Source of the DNA: Acidobacteriota bacterium
Lineage (GTDB): Bacteria; Acidobacteriota; UBA6911
Direction: 5' to 3'
Assembly (NCBI GenBank): GCA_016929335.1
Contig: JAFGIY010000200.1
Location: 1 to 64,000 of the forward strand
Length of the DNA: 64,000 nucleotides
Positions 54,170 through 63,194 of the stretch are shown here, piece by piece (position 1 is the stretch's first letter; each line of letters opens with the position of its first letter). Under the pieces are notes generated by a model that saw only the letters and a program-made list of their open reading frames with translations, had not been told where the DNA came from and made no database searches. Made by a program: the position numbers and the translations under genes.

Positions 54170-56011
54170 ATGGCATTCCGCACAAATGTGTTGGTTTGCG
54201 CAGGAACCGGATGCGTATCCGGGAACTCTTTCGCAACGGCAACAGCTCTAGAGAACGAGATATTCAAGAAAGGTCTCGCCCAGGAGGTACAGGTAATCAG
54301 GACCGGCTGCCAGGGGTTCTGCGCTGAAGGCCCCATTGTGATCGTGCAGCCGGAAGGGATCTTTTACTGTGGTGTTCAAGCCAAGGATGTTCCTTTTCTG
54401 GTGGAGGAGCATCTCGTAAAAGGCAGACCCGTCAAGAAGCTGATGTACACGCCTCCGACAGAAAAAAGCCCGATTCCCGCCTTGAAGGAAATTCCCTTTT
54501 TCGCGAAACAGAAGCTGGTGGTCTTAAGAAACCGCGGCGTCATCGATCCGGAAAGGATAGACGATTACATCGCGGTCGACGGCTACACGGCGCTGGAAAA
54601 AGCTCTGTTCCAGATGACACCGGAACAGATCCTCTCCGAAATCAAAAGGTCCGGGCTGCGAGGCCGCGGAGGTGGAGGATTCCCTGCCGGCGTGAAATGG
54701 GAAACCTGCCGGCATGCGGCACAGCACCGGGAGGTTGAGCCCGTTCTCGTTTGTAACGCCGACGAAGGAGATCCGGGCGCATTCATGGACCGGAGTATCA
54801 TCGAAAGCGATCCGCACTCCGTTCTCGAAGGAATGACCATCGGCGCGCGTGCGATCGGATGCAAGGAAGGCTTCGTTTACATCCGGCATGAGTACCCCAT
54901 AGCCCGAGAACGCCTGTTGAAAGCAATCGATCAGGCGCGGGATTATGGACTTCTCGGCAAGAACATTCTGGGAAGCGGAATGGATTTTGATATCGAGATT
55001 GTTCAGGGCGCCGGAGCTTTTGTATGCGGAGAATCCACAGCGCTCATGGCATCCCTGGAAGGCAATGTAGGCGAACCGCGAGCCAAATATATTCATACCG
55101 TGGAGTACGGATACAAAAACCGGCCGACCAATCTCAACAATGTGGAGACCTGGGCAAATGTTCCGTTGATCATCAACCGCGGAGCGGTATGGTTCAATTC
55201 CATGGGTACCGGCGATGTTTCGGAAAATCCATGGAATGGAAGCAGTGGAACGAAGGTCTTTTCCATGGTCGGCAAAATCAACAACACGGGCCTGATCGAA
55301 GTTCCAATGGGCATTTCGCTGCGCGAGATCATCTTTGATATCGGCGGCGGCATTCCAAAAGGCCGAAAGTTCAAAGCGGTCCAGACCGGCGGGCCTTCCG
55401 GCGGTTGTCTGCCCGAATCCCATCTGGACATGCCGGTTGATTTCGACAGTTTGACCGAGGCGGGATCCATGATGGGTTCCGGGGGAATGATCGTTATGGA
55501 CGATCAGACCTGCATGGTGGACGTAGCCCGCTACTTCATCTCGTTCCTGACTGAGGAGTCATGCGGCAAATGCACACCATGCCGGGAAGGACTCCGGACA
55601 ATGCTGGAAATCCTTGAGAGAATTACGCAGGGGAAAGGGCTTCCCGGCGATTTGGAAAAGCTGCAGGAAATGGCCGAAGTCATGCAGGATTGCTGTCTGT
55701 GCGCCCTTGGCACCTCGGCGCCCAATCCTGTTCTTTCAACTCTCCATTATTTCAAGGATGAATACGACGCCCACATCAAGGAGCACCGCTGCCCGGGAGG
55801 AGTCTGCAAGGAATTGATCGAGTATGAGATTGACCCGGCGAAATGCGACGGCTGCCACGCCTGCGTCCGGGGTTGCTCGGTGCAGGCCATTTTGGGTGAA
55901 GTGAAGAAAACGCACATACTGGACAAAGCGAAATGCGTCAAGTGCGGAGCCTGTATCGAGGCATGCAAGCGCGACGCGATTCACAAGGTTCCCAGGAGCT
56001 ATGCCGCATGA
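54170..56011 (+). CDS. hydB: HydB/HndC-type NADH-binding flavoprotein
   Basis: A 613-residue NuoF-like subunit with additional domains. In order: a thioredoxin-like [2Fe-2S] domain (Cys10, 15, 47, 51), the FMN/NADH domain (RGRGGGGFPAGVKWE, NADEGDPGAFMDR, GAGAFVCGESTALM), the [4Fe-4S] site CGKCTPC with a downstream Cys, and two C-terminal [4Fe-4S] ferredoxin motifs (CDGCHACVRGC, CVKCGACIEAC). This is the layout of HydB of bifurcating hydrogenases. The ATG at 54,170 is ten bases after GGAGG; the ATG at 54,161 is only one base after it. It should couple NAD(H) to ferredoxin and the hydrogenase. Confidence 0.93.
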   Translation: MAFRTNVLVCAGTGCVSGNSFATATALENEIFKKGLAQEVQVIRTGCQGFCAEGPIVIVQPEGIFYCGVQAKDVPFLVEEHLVKGRPVKKLMYTPPTEKSPIPALKEIPFFAKQKLVVLRNRGVIDPERIDDYIAVDGYTALEKALFQMTPEQILSEIKRSGLRGRGGGGFPAGVKWETCRHAAQHREVEPVLVCNADEGDPGAFMDRSIIESDPHSVLEGMTIGARAIGCKEGFVYIRHEYPIARERLLKAIDQARDYGLLGKNILGSGMDFDIEIVQGAGAFVCGESTALMASLEGNVGEPRAKYIHTVEYGYKNRPTNLNNVETWANVPLIINRGAVWFNSMGTGDVSENPWNGSSGTKVFSMVGKINNTGLIEVPMGISLREIIFDIGGGIPKGRKFKAVQTGGPSGGCLPESHLDMPVDFDSLTEAGSMMGSGGMIVMDDQTCMVDVARYFISFLTEESCGKCTPCREGLRTMLEILERITQGKGLPGDLEKLQEMAEVMQDCCLCALGTSAPNPVLSTLHYFKDEYDAHIKEHRCPGGVCKELIEYEIDPAKCDGCHACVRGCSVQAILGEVKKTHILDKAKCVKCGACIEACKRDAIHKVPRSYAA

Positions 56012-57765
56012 AAACGATCAAAGTAAAAATCGATGGTATTGAAACCGAAGCCGAGGATCGCACGCCGATCCTCAATATTGCGCAGAAGCTTGGGATCAAG
56101 ATCCCGACTTTATGCCATCACCCGCTGCTGGAGCCTTACGGAGTATGCCGCATATGCACCGTCGAGGTGAGGTCGGGCAAACGCATCCGCATGGTTACGG
56201 CATGCAATTATCCTGCGACGAACGGGATCGAAGTCCTGACCAATTCGCCCCGCGTCCGGCGCGACCGGAAGCTGATCCTCGAATGGATGATGGCGCGGTG
56301 CGGGCACGTCAAGGTCATAGAGGACCTCGCGGCGGAATATGGGATTACGGAACCCCGGTTCGGCCGCGGCGACGACGATTGCATTCTGTGCGGATTGTGC
56401 GTACGGGTCTGCCAGGATGTTGTCGGCGCCAACGTTCTCGGATTTTTCAACCGCGGCGCGACGCGCGAGGTCTCAACCGCTTACGGCGAGACGTCGGACA
56501 AGTGCATTGCCTGCGGCGCCTGTGCCTATGTATGTCCGACCGGAGCGATCAAGATCGAAAACGATGAAGCCCTGGTGCGGGAGGCATTGCCGCTCGGCCC
56601 ACTGACCCCCATTCACGTCCCGTTCATGCAGGCAGTCCCCCACCAGCCCGTGATCGATCCGGAATCCTGCATTCATTTCAAGACCGGCGGCTGCAAGGTT
56701 TGCGAAAAGGTCTGCGAAGTCAAGGCTATCGATCATGCGCAGCAACCCGTGACCGAAACGATCGAGGTCGGCGCCGTCATCCTGGCAACCGGATTCAAAC
56801 AATTCGATGCCGAGAAATTGCCGGAGTACGGTTATGGGAAATATCCGAACGTCTTGTCCGGCCTGGAATTCGAAAAGATGAACAGCGCTTCAGGTCCGAC
56901 CGGAGGCCAGATTCAGCTGGCAAACGGCCAACCGCCGAAGAGTGTGGGCATCATCCACTGCGTCGGCAGCCGCGACGAACGCAACAACAAGTACTGTTCT
57001 CGTGTCTGCTGCATGTACGCTTTGAAGTTCGCTCACCTGATCAAAGAAAAGACCGGCGCGGATGTCTATAACTTCTACATCGACATGCGCTGTTTCGGAA
57101 AAGGCTACGAGGAATTCTATCATCGTCTGCTCGAAGAAGAAGTACGCTTCATCCGCGGTCGCGCCGCCTCGATATCCGATTTCCCGTTCAACGAAACGGA
57201 GGTCGGGAAGCTGATCGTCAGGGTTGAAGACACCTTGATTGGCCAGGTGCGGCGCGTGCCGCTAGACATGGTCATCCTGGCGACGGGCCTGGAACCTGTT
57301 GCGGATGCTACGGAGATTGCACGCACATTCAACATCAGCTGCGGCAACGGCTTCTTCACAGAACGGCATCCCAAGCTGGCTCCGGTGTCCACAGCCACGG
57401 ACGGCATCTTTGTTGCAGGAACATGTCAGGGGCCGAAAGATATTCCAGACACCGTCGCTCAGGCGGGAGCCGCGGCTTCGGCCGTGCAATCCCTCATATC
57501 CAGAGGAGAGATCGAGGTTGAGTCCGCTACAAGTGTCGTAGATGCGGAAAAGTGCTCCGGCTGCAGGATCTGCAACACTCTCTGTTCCCTGTCGGCTATC
57601 AGCTTCGACGAAGAGAAGGGAGTGACCGTCATCAACGACGTATTGTGCAAGGGATGCGGGACCTGTGCCGCGGCATGCCCGAGCGGCGCCATTACTGCGC
57701 GCCACTTCACCGATGAGCAGTTGTTCTCCGAAATAGAAGGAGTGCTGTATGACGTTCGAACCTAA
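56008..57765 (+). CDS. HoxU/NuoG-like ferredoxin module fused to the HdrA C-terminal half
   Basis: A 585-residue fusion. Residues 1-75 form a plant-type [2Fe-2S] domain (Cys36, 47, 50, 66), and 120-180 hold two [4Fe-4S] motifs (Cys125-128-131-135, Cys166-169-172-176); the His-Cys3 site of NuoG is absent. From about residue 205 the protein is the C-terminal half of HdrA: the CIHFKTGGCKVCEKVC motif, VGAVILATGF, the YCSRVCCMYALK segment, VILATGLEPVAD and GTCQGPKDIPDTVAQA. It ends with a two-cluster ferredoxin (CSGCRICNTLC, CKGCGTCAAAC). The start overlaps the hydB stop (ATGA). It should physically bridge the NADH module and the Hdr/Mvh module. Confidence 0.9.
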   Translation: MKTIKVKIDGIETEAEDRTPILNIAQKLGIKIPTLCHHPLLEPYGVCRICTVEVRSGKRIRMVTACNYPATNGIEVLTNSPRVRRDRKLILEWMMARCGHVKVIEDLAAEYGITEPRFGRGDDDCILCGLCVRVCQDVVGANVLGFFNRGATREVSTAYGETSDKCIACGACAYVCPTGAIKIENDEALVREALPLGPLTPIHVPFMQAVPHQPVIDPESCIHFKTGGCKVCEKVCEVKAIDHAQQPVTETIEVGAVILATGFKQFDAEKLPEYGYGKYPNVLSGLEFEKMNSASGPTGGQIQLANGQPPKSVGIIHCVGSRDERNNKYCSRVCCMYALKFAHLIKEKTGADVYNFYIDMRCFGKGYEEFYHRLLEEEVRFIRGRAASISDFPFNETEVGKLIVRVEDTLIGQVRRVPLDMVILATGLEPVADATEIARTFNISCGNGFFTERHPKLAPVSTATDGIFVAGTCQGPKDIPDTVAQAGAAASAVQSLISRGEIEVESATSVVDAEKCSGCRICNTLCSLSAISFDEEKGVTVINDVLCKGCGTCAAACPSGAITARHFTDEQLFSEIEGVLYDVRT

Positions 57766-58183
57766 AATTGTCGGAATTCTTTGTAACTGGTGTTCCTACA
57801 CCGGCGCGGACCTGGCCGGGACTTCGCGCATCAAGTATGCGCCCAACGTCAGAGTGGTACGGGTCATGTGCTCCGGAAGAGTGGATCCCACATTCATTCT
57901 GAAGGCATTTGCCGACGGCGCCGACGGAGTGCTGGTGGCAGGCTGCCATCCCGGCGACTGCCACTATATCGAAGGAAATTATAAAACTATTCGCCGGATG
58001 GCTTTGCTCAAGCGGATGCTTGCGGATTACGGCATCGAGCCGGAACGATTCCGTCTGGAATGGGTTTCTGCCGGGGAAGGCGATCGTTGGGCCCAGGTGG
58101 TCAATCAAATCACCGAAGATGTGCGGAAACTGGGGCCGACAAAAATCAAGCCGGCAGCCAGGAAAAGGTTTTCAGCGGCATAA
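57749..58183 (+). CDS. mvhD: MvhD, [2Fe-2S] electron-transfer subunit
   Basis: A 144-residue protein linking the Mvh hydrogenase to HdrA in methanogens. Family segments are GILCNWCSYTGADLAGTSR, VRVMCSGRVDP and GCHPGDCHYIEGN. Both residues that are selenocysteine in some relatives are ordinary Cys here. It overlaps the HdrA-fusion gene by 17 bases, and a GGAG site lies before the ATG. Confidence 0.93.
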   Translation: MTFEPKIVGILCNWCSYTGADLAGTSRIKYAPNVRVVRVMCSGRVDPTFILKAFADGADGVLVAGCHPGDCHYIEGNYKTIRRMALLKRMLADYGIEPERFRLEWVSAGEGDRWAQVVNQITEDVRKLGPTKIKPAARKRFSAA

Positions 58184-58235
58184 TTTATTCAAACAGATGG
58201 CATGAGATGCCGGAACTAAGAAAGCGGAGGCATGG

Positions 58236-59192
58236 ATGGCAAAACTAAAGCTGGCAGCATATTGGGCAGCTTCCTGCGGAGGATGCGATGTGGCGATCCT
58301 CGATGTGCATGAAAAAATTCTGGATCTCGCCGCAGCGGCGGATATTGTCTTTTGGCCTATTGCGATGGATTTCAAATACAGCGACGTGGAGGCAATGCCG
58401 GACGGCTACATTGATGTGACCCTGTTCAACGGAGCGATACGCACTTCGGAGAACGAGCATCTCGCTCATCTGTTGCGGGCAAAGTCGAAAACGCTGGTTG
58501 CTTTCGGATCCTGCGCGCATTTGGGCGGAATCCCGGGTCTGGCGAACCTGTTTACGAAAGAAGAAATCTTCAAACGCGTCTACCATGAAGTCCCATCCAT
58601 GGCGAACGTGGAAAAAACGGAGCCGCAGCCGAAATCCGCCGCTCCCGAAGGAGAACTGACAATCCCGGAGTTTTACAACACCGTCATGACCTTGGACCAG
58701 GTGGTGGATGTCGACTATTATGTGCCTGGATGTCCTCCACCTCCGAGGCAGATCTGGAGCGTCGTAGAGGCGATCGTCAGCGGCAAGCTCCCGCCCAAGG
58801 GCGCCGTGATAGGCGCTTCCGAAAAAACCCAGTGCGATGAATGCCCGCGCAAAAAGCAGGAAAAGAAAATCACCGGCTTCAAGCGGCTTGCAACCGCACA
58901 ACCCGATCCGGACATCTGCTTTCTGGAACAGGGTTTCCTATGCCTGGGTCCGGTTACCCGAGGCGGCTGCGATGCGCGCTGTATGACGTCCGGAGTCCCT
59001 TGCAGAGGCTGTTTTGGCCCCCCGGATGGCGTGCTGGACATGGGCGCCAAAGCCATATCGGCTATCGCATCCGTCATCGAGGCCAAAGAAGAGGCCGAAG
59101 TGCAACGTATAATCGACCAAATCCCAGATCCTCTTCGCAGCTTTAACCGGTTCGGGATTCCTGCATCACTCATTAAAAGGAAGGTGCTATGA
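58236..59192 (+). CDS. mvhG: MvhG, [NiFe] hydrogenase small subunit
   Basis: Iron-sulfur subunit that takes electrons from the [NiFe] site. The 318-residue product has the proximal-cluster start WAASCGGCDVAILDVH, FGSCAHLGGIPGLANL and VPGCPPPPRQIW. C-terminal cysteines for the medial and distal clusters follow (CLGPVTRGGCDARC, CRGCFGPP). There is no twin-arginine signal, so it is cytoplasmic, as in group 3c. GGAGG lies five bases before the ATG. Its stop overlaps mvhA (ATGA). Confidence 0.93.
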   Translation: MAKLKLAAYWAASCGGCDVAILDVHEKILDLAAAADIVFWPIAMDFKYSDVEAMPDGYIDVTLFNGAIRTSENEHLAHLLRAKSKTLVAFGSCAHLGGIPGLANLFTKEEIFKRVYHEVPSMANVEKTEPQPKSAAPEGELTIPEFYNTVMTLDQVVDVDYYVPGCPPPPRQIWSVVEAIVSGKLPPKGAVIGASEKTQCDECPRKKQEKKITGFKRLATAQPDPDICFLEQGFLCLGPVTRGGCDARCMTSGVPCRGCFGPPDGVLDMGAKAISAIASVIEAKEEAEVQRIIDQIPDPLRSFNRFGIPASLIKRKVL

Positions 59193-60667
59193 AACGCATT
59201 TCGATTGATCCTATAACAAGGCTTGAGGGGCATGGGAAAATTGACATTTTCCTCGCAGAGGACGGGAGCGTGGCAAACGCCTACTTCCAGGTGCCCGAAC
59301 TGCGTGGTTTCGAAAAGTTCGTCGAGGGGATGCCCATAGAGGAAGTTCCGCGCGTGGTTTCGCGGATCTGCGGCGTCTGACCGGCCAGCCATCACCTGGC
59401 CTCGGGTAAGGCCGCAGATGCAGTTTATAAAGTCGATCCGCCTCCGACAGCGAAGAAGCTCCGGGAAATGTATAACGCCGCCGCTTTTATCCATAGCCAT
59501 ATTGCCCACTTTTACGCCCTTGCCGCTCCGGACTTTGTTGTAGGACCGGACGCCGATCCCGCAAAACGCAACATCCTCGGGATCGTCGAAAAAGTGGGAG
59601 TTCCTATAGCAGGTGAGGTCTTAAAACACCGGGCTATTGCGCAGGACCTCCAGATAACTATTGGCGGCAGATCGACACATCCCGTTTGGACGCTTCCGGG
59701 AGGAGTCGCCAAAGGAATCACCGAGGAACAGCGAAAGGAAATAATAGAAAAGGCAAAATCCTGCGTAGAATTTTCGAAGTTCTCCTTAAAGCTTTTTGAG
59801 GACGTTGTTCTGAATAACAAGGCTTACCTTGACTTAGTCCTGTCGGATGTATACGAGATGGACAGCTATTGGATCGGTACCGTCGATTCTAAAAACTGTG
59901 TGAATTTCTACGATGGCGATGTCAGAGTCACGGATCAGAAAGCAAAGGAAGTCTTCCGGTATAAACCGCATGAATACCTGAACTATATCTCCGAGCGTGT
60001 TGAAAAATACAGCTACCTCAAGTTCCCTTTCCTGAAAAAGATCGGCTGGCAGGGATTTGTGGACGGTCCGTCATCGGGCGTCTATATGGCAACGCCGCTG
60101 TCCCGGCTGAATGCCGCGGACGGAATGGCAACCCCCTTAGCTCAGGAAGAATATGAAAAGATGTACAAGACCCTTGGAGGCAAACCGGTCAAGAAGCTTC
60201 TGGCAACCCATTGGGCCCGATTGATTGAATTACTGTATTCGGCTGAGAGGCTTTTGGAACTGGCTCAGGATCCGGAAGTGGCATCTCCCAATTTCCGAAC
60301 CGTGCCGACGGCTACGCCGGAGGAGGGCGTTGGAATCGTGGAGGCAATGCGCGGGATTCTCACGCATCATTATCAAACGGATAAAAACGGATTGGTAACC
60401 AAGGCCAATCTGATCGTCGGCACCACCAACAATAATGCTCCGATTTCGATCTCCATCAAGCGCGCCGCGCAAAAATTAATCCAGCCCGGCAAGGAAGTAG
60501 GACAGGGACTTCTGAACATGGTGGAAATGGCTTTCCGGCTTTACGATCCCTGCCTTTCATGCGCCACACATTCGCTCCCCGGCGAAATGCCGATGGTGAT
60601 CGAGGTGATAAACGCCAAAGGAGAAGTCGTTCACCGCGAGAGCCGTCTGGATGAGTACATTCCATGA
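59189..60667 (+). CDS. mvhA: MvhA, [NiFe] hydrogenase large subunit, predicted selenoprotein (Sec64)
   Basis: Catalytic subunit of a group 3c-type hydrogenase. Read through an in-frame TGA at 59,378-59,380, the gene gives 492 residues. The N-terminal nickel motif becomes RICGV-Sec-PASHH, with Cys61 and Sec64 where two Cys are usual. The C-terminal motif DPCLSCATH (Cys455, Cys458, His461) is intact and followed by a 31-residue extension of the kind removed by a maturation protease, whose gene is next. The frame, motif and homology continue unchanged on both sides of the TGA. A candidate SECIS hairpin follows. The alternative, a nonsense mutation (TGC to TGA), would leave a dead gene in an otherwise perfect operon. 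Both ends overlap neighbours as ATGA. Confidence 0.88.
59378..59413 (+). promoter_or_regulatory. selenocysteine UGA codon and candidate bacterial SECIS
   Basis: After the TGA (59,378-59,380), two alternative stems can form. GGCCAG…CTGGCC (59,383-59,400 region) has a 7-base loop. Alternatively, CTGGCC pairs with GGCCGCAG around the loop TCGGGTAA, whose G residues lie about 24-26 bases after the UGA. The second puts a G-containing apical loop within the range expected of bacterial SECIS elements. SelA, SelB and tRNA-Sec are not in the window. Confidence 0.65.
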
Positions 60668-61164
60668 GCACTCGCATCATTGGCCTCGGGAACTCCATAC
60701 TCACCGATGACGGGATCGGAATTTATGCAGTTCGGGAAATCCGGCGCCGTCTGGAGGAGTCGGGCAACGACGCGGCCGTCGACATCGTGGAGACCGAGGT
60801 CGGCGGATTCGACCTCATGGAATTGATGAGCGGCTGGAAGCGCATCATCCTTGTGGATTCCATCCAATTTGCCGGGCTGGAGCCGGGGACAGTGATCCGG
60901 ATTCAGCCCGACGATCTTCACACATCGCTGCGTTTGCGATCGGTACATGATATTGATCTGCCGACGGTGCTCGAATTGGGCCGACGGCTCGGGTTGGCGA
61001 TGCCGGAAGAAATTTCGATTTATGGCATTCAAGCCGAAGATGCCCTCACTCTCGGTGAACGATTGACCGATGCGGCGGATCGCGGCATGAAAGAGGCTAT
61101 TCGCCTTATCCTTGAAGAAATACAGACCGGCACAGCCATGAATTGCACGAAAAGCCCTCTGTGA
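60664..61164 (+). CDS. hydrogenase maturation protease (HycI/HyaD family)
   Basis: Endopeptidase that removes the C-terminal tail of the hydrogenase large subunit after nickel insertion. The 166-residue protein has GLGNSILTDDGIGIYAV at the start, the metal ligand region ETEVGGFDLM, VDSIQ and SVHDIDLPTVLEL, matching the family's Glu/Asp/His nickel-binding residues. It overlaps mvhA as ATGA. The last residues (…NCTKSPL) are unlike the family and may be a non-conserved tail. Confidence 0.9.
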   Translation: MSTRIIGLGNSILTDDGIGIYAVREIRRRLEESGNDAAVDIVETEVGGFDLMELMSGWKRIILVDSIQFAGLEPGTVIRIQPDDLHTSLRLRSVHDIDLPTVLELGRRLGLAMPEEISIYGIQAEDALTLGERLTDAADRGMKEAIRLILEEIQTGTAMNCTKSPL

Positions 61165-61199
61165 AATGCGTGTGATTTGCGGCAGATTTTATCTCAGAT

Positions 61200-63194
61200 A
61201 TGACCCCCAGCGACAAAGTAATACGATCCAGTATCAAAGCCCGGCTAATCAAAAGCTTTATCGTCGCCATCCTCATCCCGTCCATCGTTACGGCTATAGC
61301 CGGAATACTGATGATCCGGCAGCAGATTTATGATCAGGCTCAGGTCCGGGTCACTTCGGACCTGGAATCGGCGAAGGAAATTTACAGTAACTACGAAGAG
61401 CGCCTTAAAGACTCGCTCCGAATCCATGCTACGCGGATGATTGTTTATGGGGCGCTCGACCGGCGGGATCCTTCAGGCCTTGTCGATGAAATGGAACGAA
61501 TTCGCAAGGCCGAGCGGCTGGATGTCCTGACTTTGACTGACGCATCGGGAAAGGTCTTCTACAGGACTTCGAACCCTTCCCTCCTCGGCGACGACCAGCA
61601 GGGCGACGCGTTTGTGCAGTACGTAAGGCAAAAAAGAGCTCCGGTTTCAAGCACGGACATCGTTCCCCGCGAAGAACTCCTTAAAGAGTCGGCCAGGCTT
61701 GCGGATCAGGCGTTGATGGACATTACGTTCACCCGAATGGCCGGCCCCTCGGAAAAGACTCACATCACCGCAGGGATGATAATGAAGGGCGCAGCGCCCG
61801 TCTTTACGGCCGACGGAAGATTTGTGGGAGTACTGATCGGAGGGAAACTGCTCAACCGCAATTATGAGATTGTGGATAAAATCCGGACCACGGTCTTTAA
61901 GGCCGAATCCTATAAAGGACAGCAGGTGGGGACCGCGACAATCTTCCAGGATGATGTGCGCATTTCCACTAATGTGCGGAATGCCGACGGAAGCCGCGCG
62001 ATAACAACCCGTGTATCGGCCGAAGTGGCGGATGCAGTCCTGAAACTCGGCGTTACTTGGCGCGGGCGGGCTTTCGTGGTGAACGACTGGTATATCTCCG
62101 CCTATGCGCCCATCCGCAATTTCAGCGGCAAGACCATTGGAATGCTCTATGTGGGCACGCTTGAAAGGCCCTATCGGGACATTCTCTGGGAAAACATGTA
62201 TGTCTATTTTGGAATCACCCTGCTGGCAATGGGCCTGGTGAGCATCATCGCAATGATGGTTGCAAATAAAATCTCCAAGCCCATTCGTGCAATGGCCGAT
62301 GCCGCCAGGAAAATCGCCGATGGGGATTATTCCCAAAAGGTCGAAATCTCCTCGGATGACGAAACCGGATTTCTTGCCAACAATTTCAACAACATGGTAT
62401 CGGAGCTCGTTCGGGCACATCAGGAATTGAGAGAATGGGGGGAGACTTTAGAACGAAAAGTAGAACAAAGAACGACCGAGCTTAAGAGGATGCAGGCCCA
62501 TCTTATCCAATCGGAGAAACTGGCCGGCGTCGGCAAACTGGCGGCCGGCGTGGCTCACGAAATCAACAATCCCCTCACCTGTGTGCTTACCAACACCAGT
62601 CTGATCCTGTCGGACCTGCCGCCGGATGACCCGCGGCGTGAAGATCTGCAAAACGTTGTGGATGAAACGCTCCGCTGCCGGAAGATCGTTAAGGGGCTGC
62701 TGGATTTTGCGCGGCAGACAAAGCCCCAGAAACAACAGCTCGACATCAATAAGGTTGCCGAAGATGTGGTCACCCTGGTCCGGAACCAGGCATCTTTTCA
62801 GAATATAGTGATTCGTACCGATTTGGATTCAAGAACCCCCACTGTTTTTGCCGATGCCGATCAGATGCGCCAGGTTGTCCTGAATATCATTTTGAATGCT
62901 GCAGACGCCATGCCCCAGGGGGGAGAAATCCGCATTCGCTCACTATTCGACGAGAAAACGAATCAGGCAATGCTGCGCATCAGCGACACGGGCCCGGGCA
63001 TATCGGCTGAAATCCAGGATAAGCTGTTCGAGCCCTTTTTCAGCACAAAAAAGACCGGAACAGGACTGGGACTGGCCATAGCTTATGGGATCATGGAGCG
63101 GCACAAAGGATCGTTGAAGATAGAAAGTACTCTCGGCCATGGTACAACTATTATTATGGCGCTCCCTACTGATGTAAAATCCAAAGATGACTGA
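61200..63194 (+). CDS. Cache-HAMP sensor histidine kinase
   Basis: A 664-residue membrane kinase. A first membrane segment (about 18-40) is followed by a periplasmic Cache-type sensor (about 45-320), which has two PAS-like halves including GMIMKGAAPVFTADGRFVGVLIGGKLL. Then come a second membrane segment (about 333-356), HAMP (about 357-410), a short coiled coil, HisKA with phospho-acceptor AHEINNPLT near 460, and HATPase with NAADAMPQGG, DTGPGI and GTGLGLAIAYG. It starts 35 bases after the protease gene and overlaps the response regulator gene, so the pair may be in the hydrogenase transcript. The ligand is unknown. Confidence 0.9.
   Translation: MTPSDKVIRSSIKARLIKSFIVAILIPSIVTAIAGILMIRQQIYDQAQVRVTSDLESAKEIYSNYEERLKDSLRIHATRMIVYGALDRRDPSGLVDEMERIRKAERLDVLTLTDASGKVFYRTSNPSLLGDDQQGDAFVQYVRQKRAPVSSTDIVPREELLKESARLADQALMDITFTRMAGPSEKTHITAGMIMKGAAPVFTADGRFVGVLIGGKLLNRNYEIVDKIRTTVFKAESYKGQQVGTATIFQDDVRISTNVRNADGSRAITTRVSAEVADAVLKLGVTWRGRAFVVNDWYISAYAPIRNFSGKTIGMLYVGTLERPYRDILWENMYVYFGITLLAMGLVSIIAMMVANKISKPIRAMADAARKIADGDYSQKVEISSDDETGFLANNFNNMVSELVRAHQELREWGETLERKVEQRTTELKRMQAHLIQSEKLAGVGKLAAGVAHEINNPLTCVLTNTSLILSDLPPDDPRREDLQNVVDETLRCRKIVKGLLDFARQTKPQKQQLDINKVAEDVVTLVRNQASFQNIVIRTDLDSRTPTVFADADQMRQVVLNIILNAADAMPQGGEIRIRSLFDEKTNQAMLRISDTGPGISAEIQDKLFEPFFSTKKTGTGLGLAIAYGIMERHKGSLKIESTLGHGTTIIMALPTDVKSKDD

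Noticed and set aside
54524-55423. 299-codon minus-strand open frame.
   Set aside because: Antisense shadow of the hydB flavoprotein gene.
59378-59380. TGA in mvhA as a nonsense mutation or two separate genes.
   Set aside because: Frame and homology are continuous, the codon replaces exactly a motif Cys, the flanking genes are intact and overlap tightly, and a hairpin follows. A sequencing error remains formally possible.
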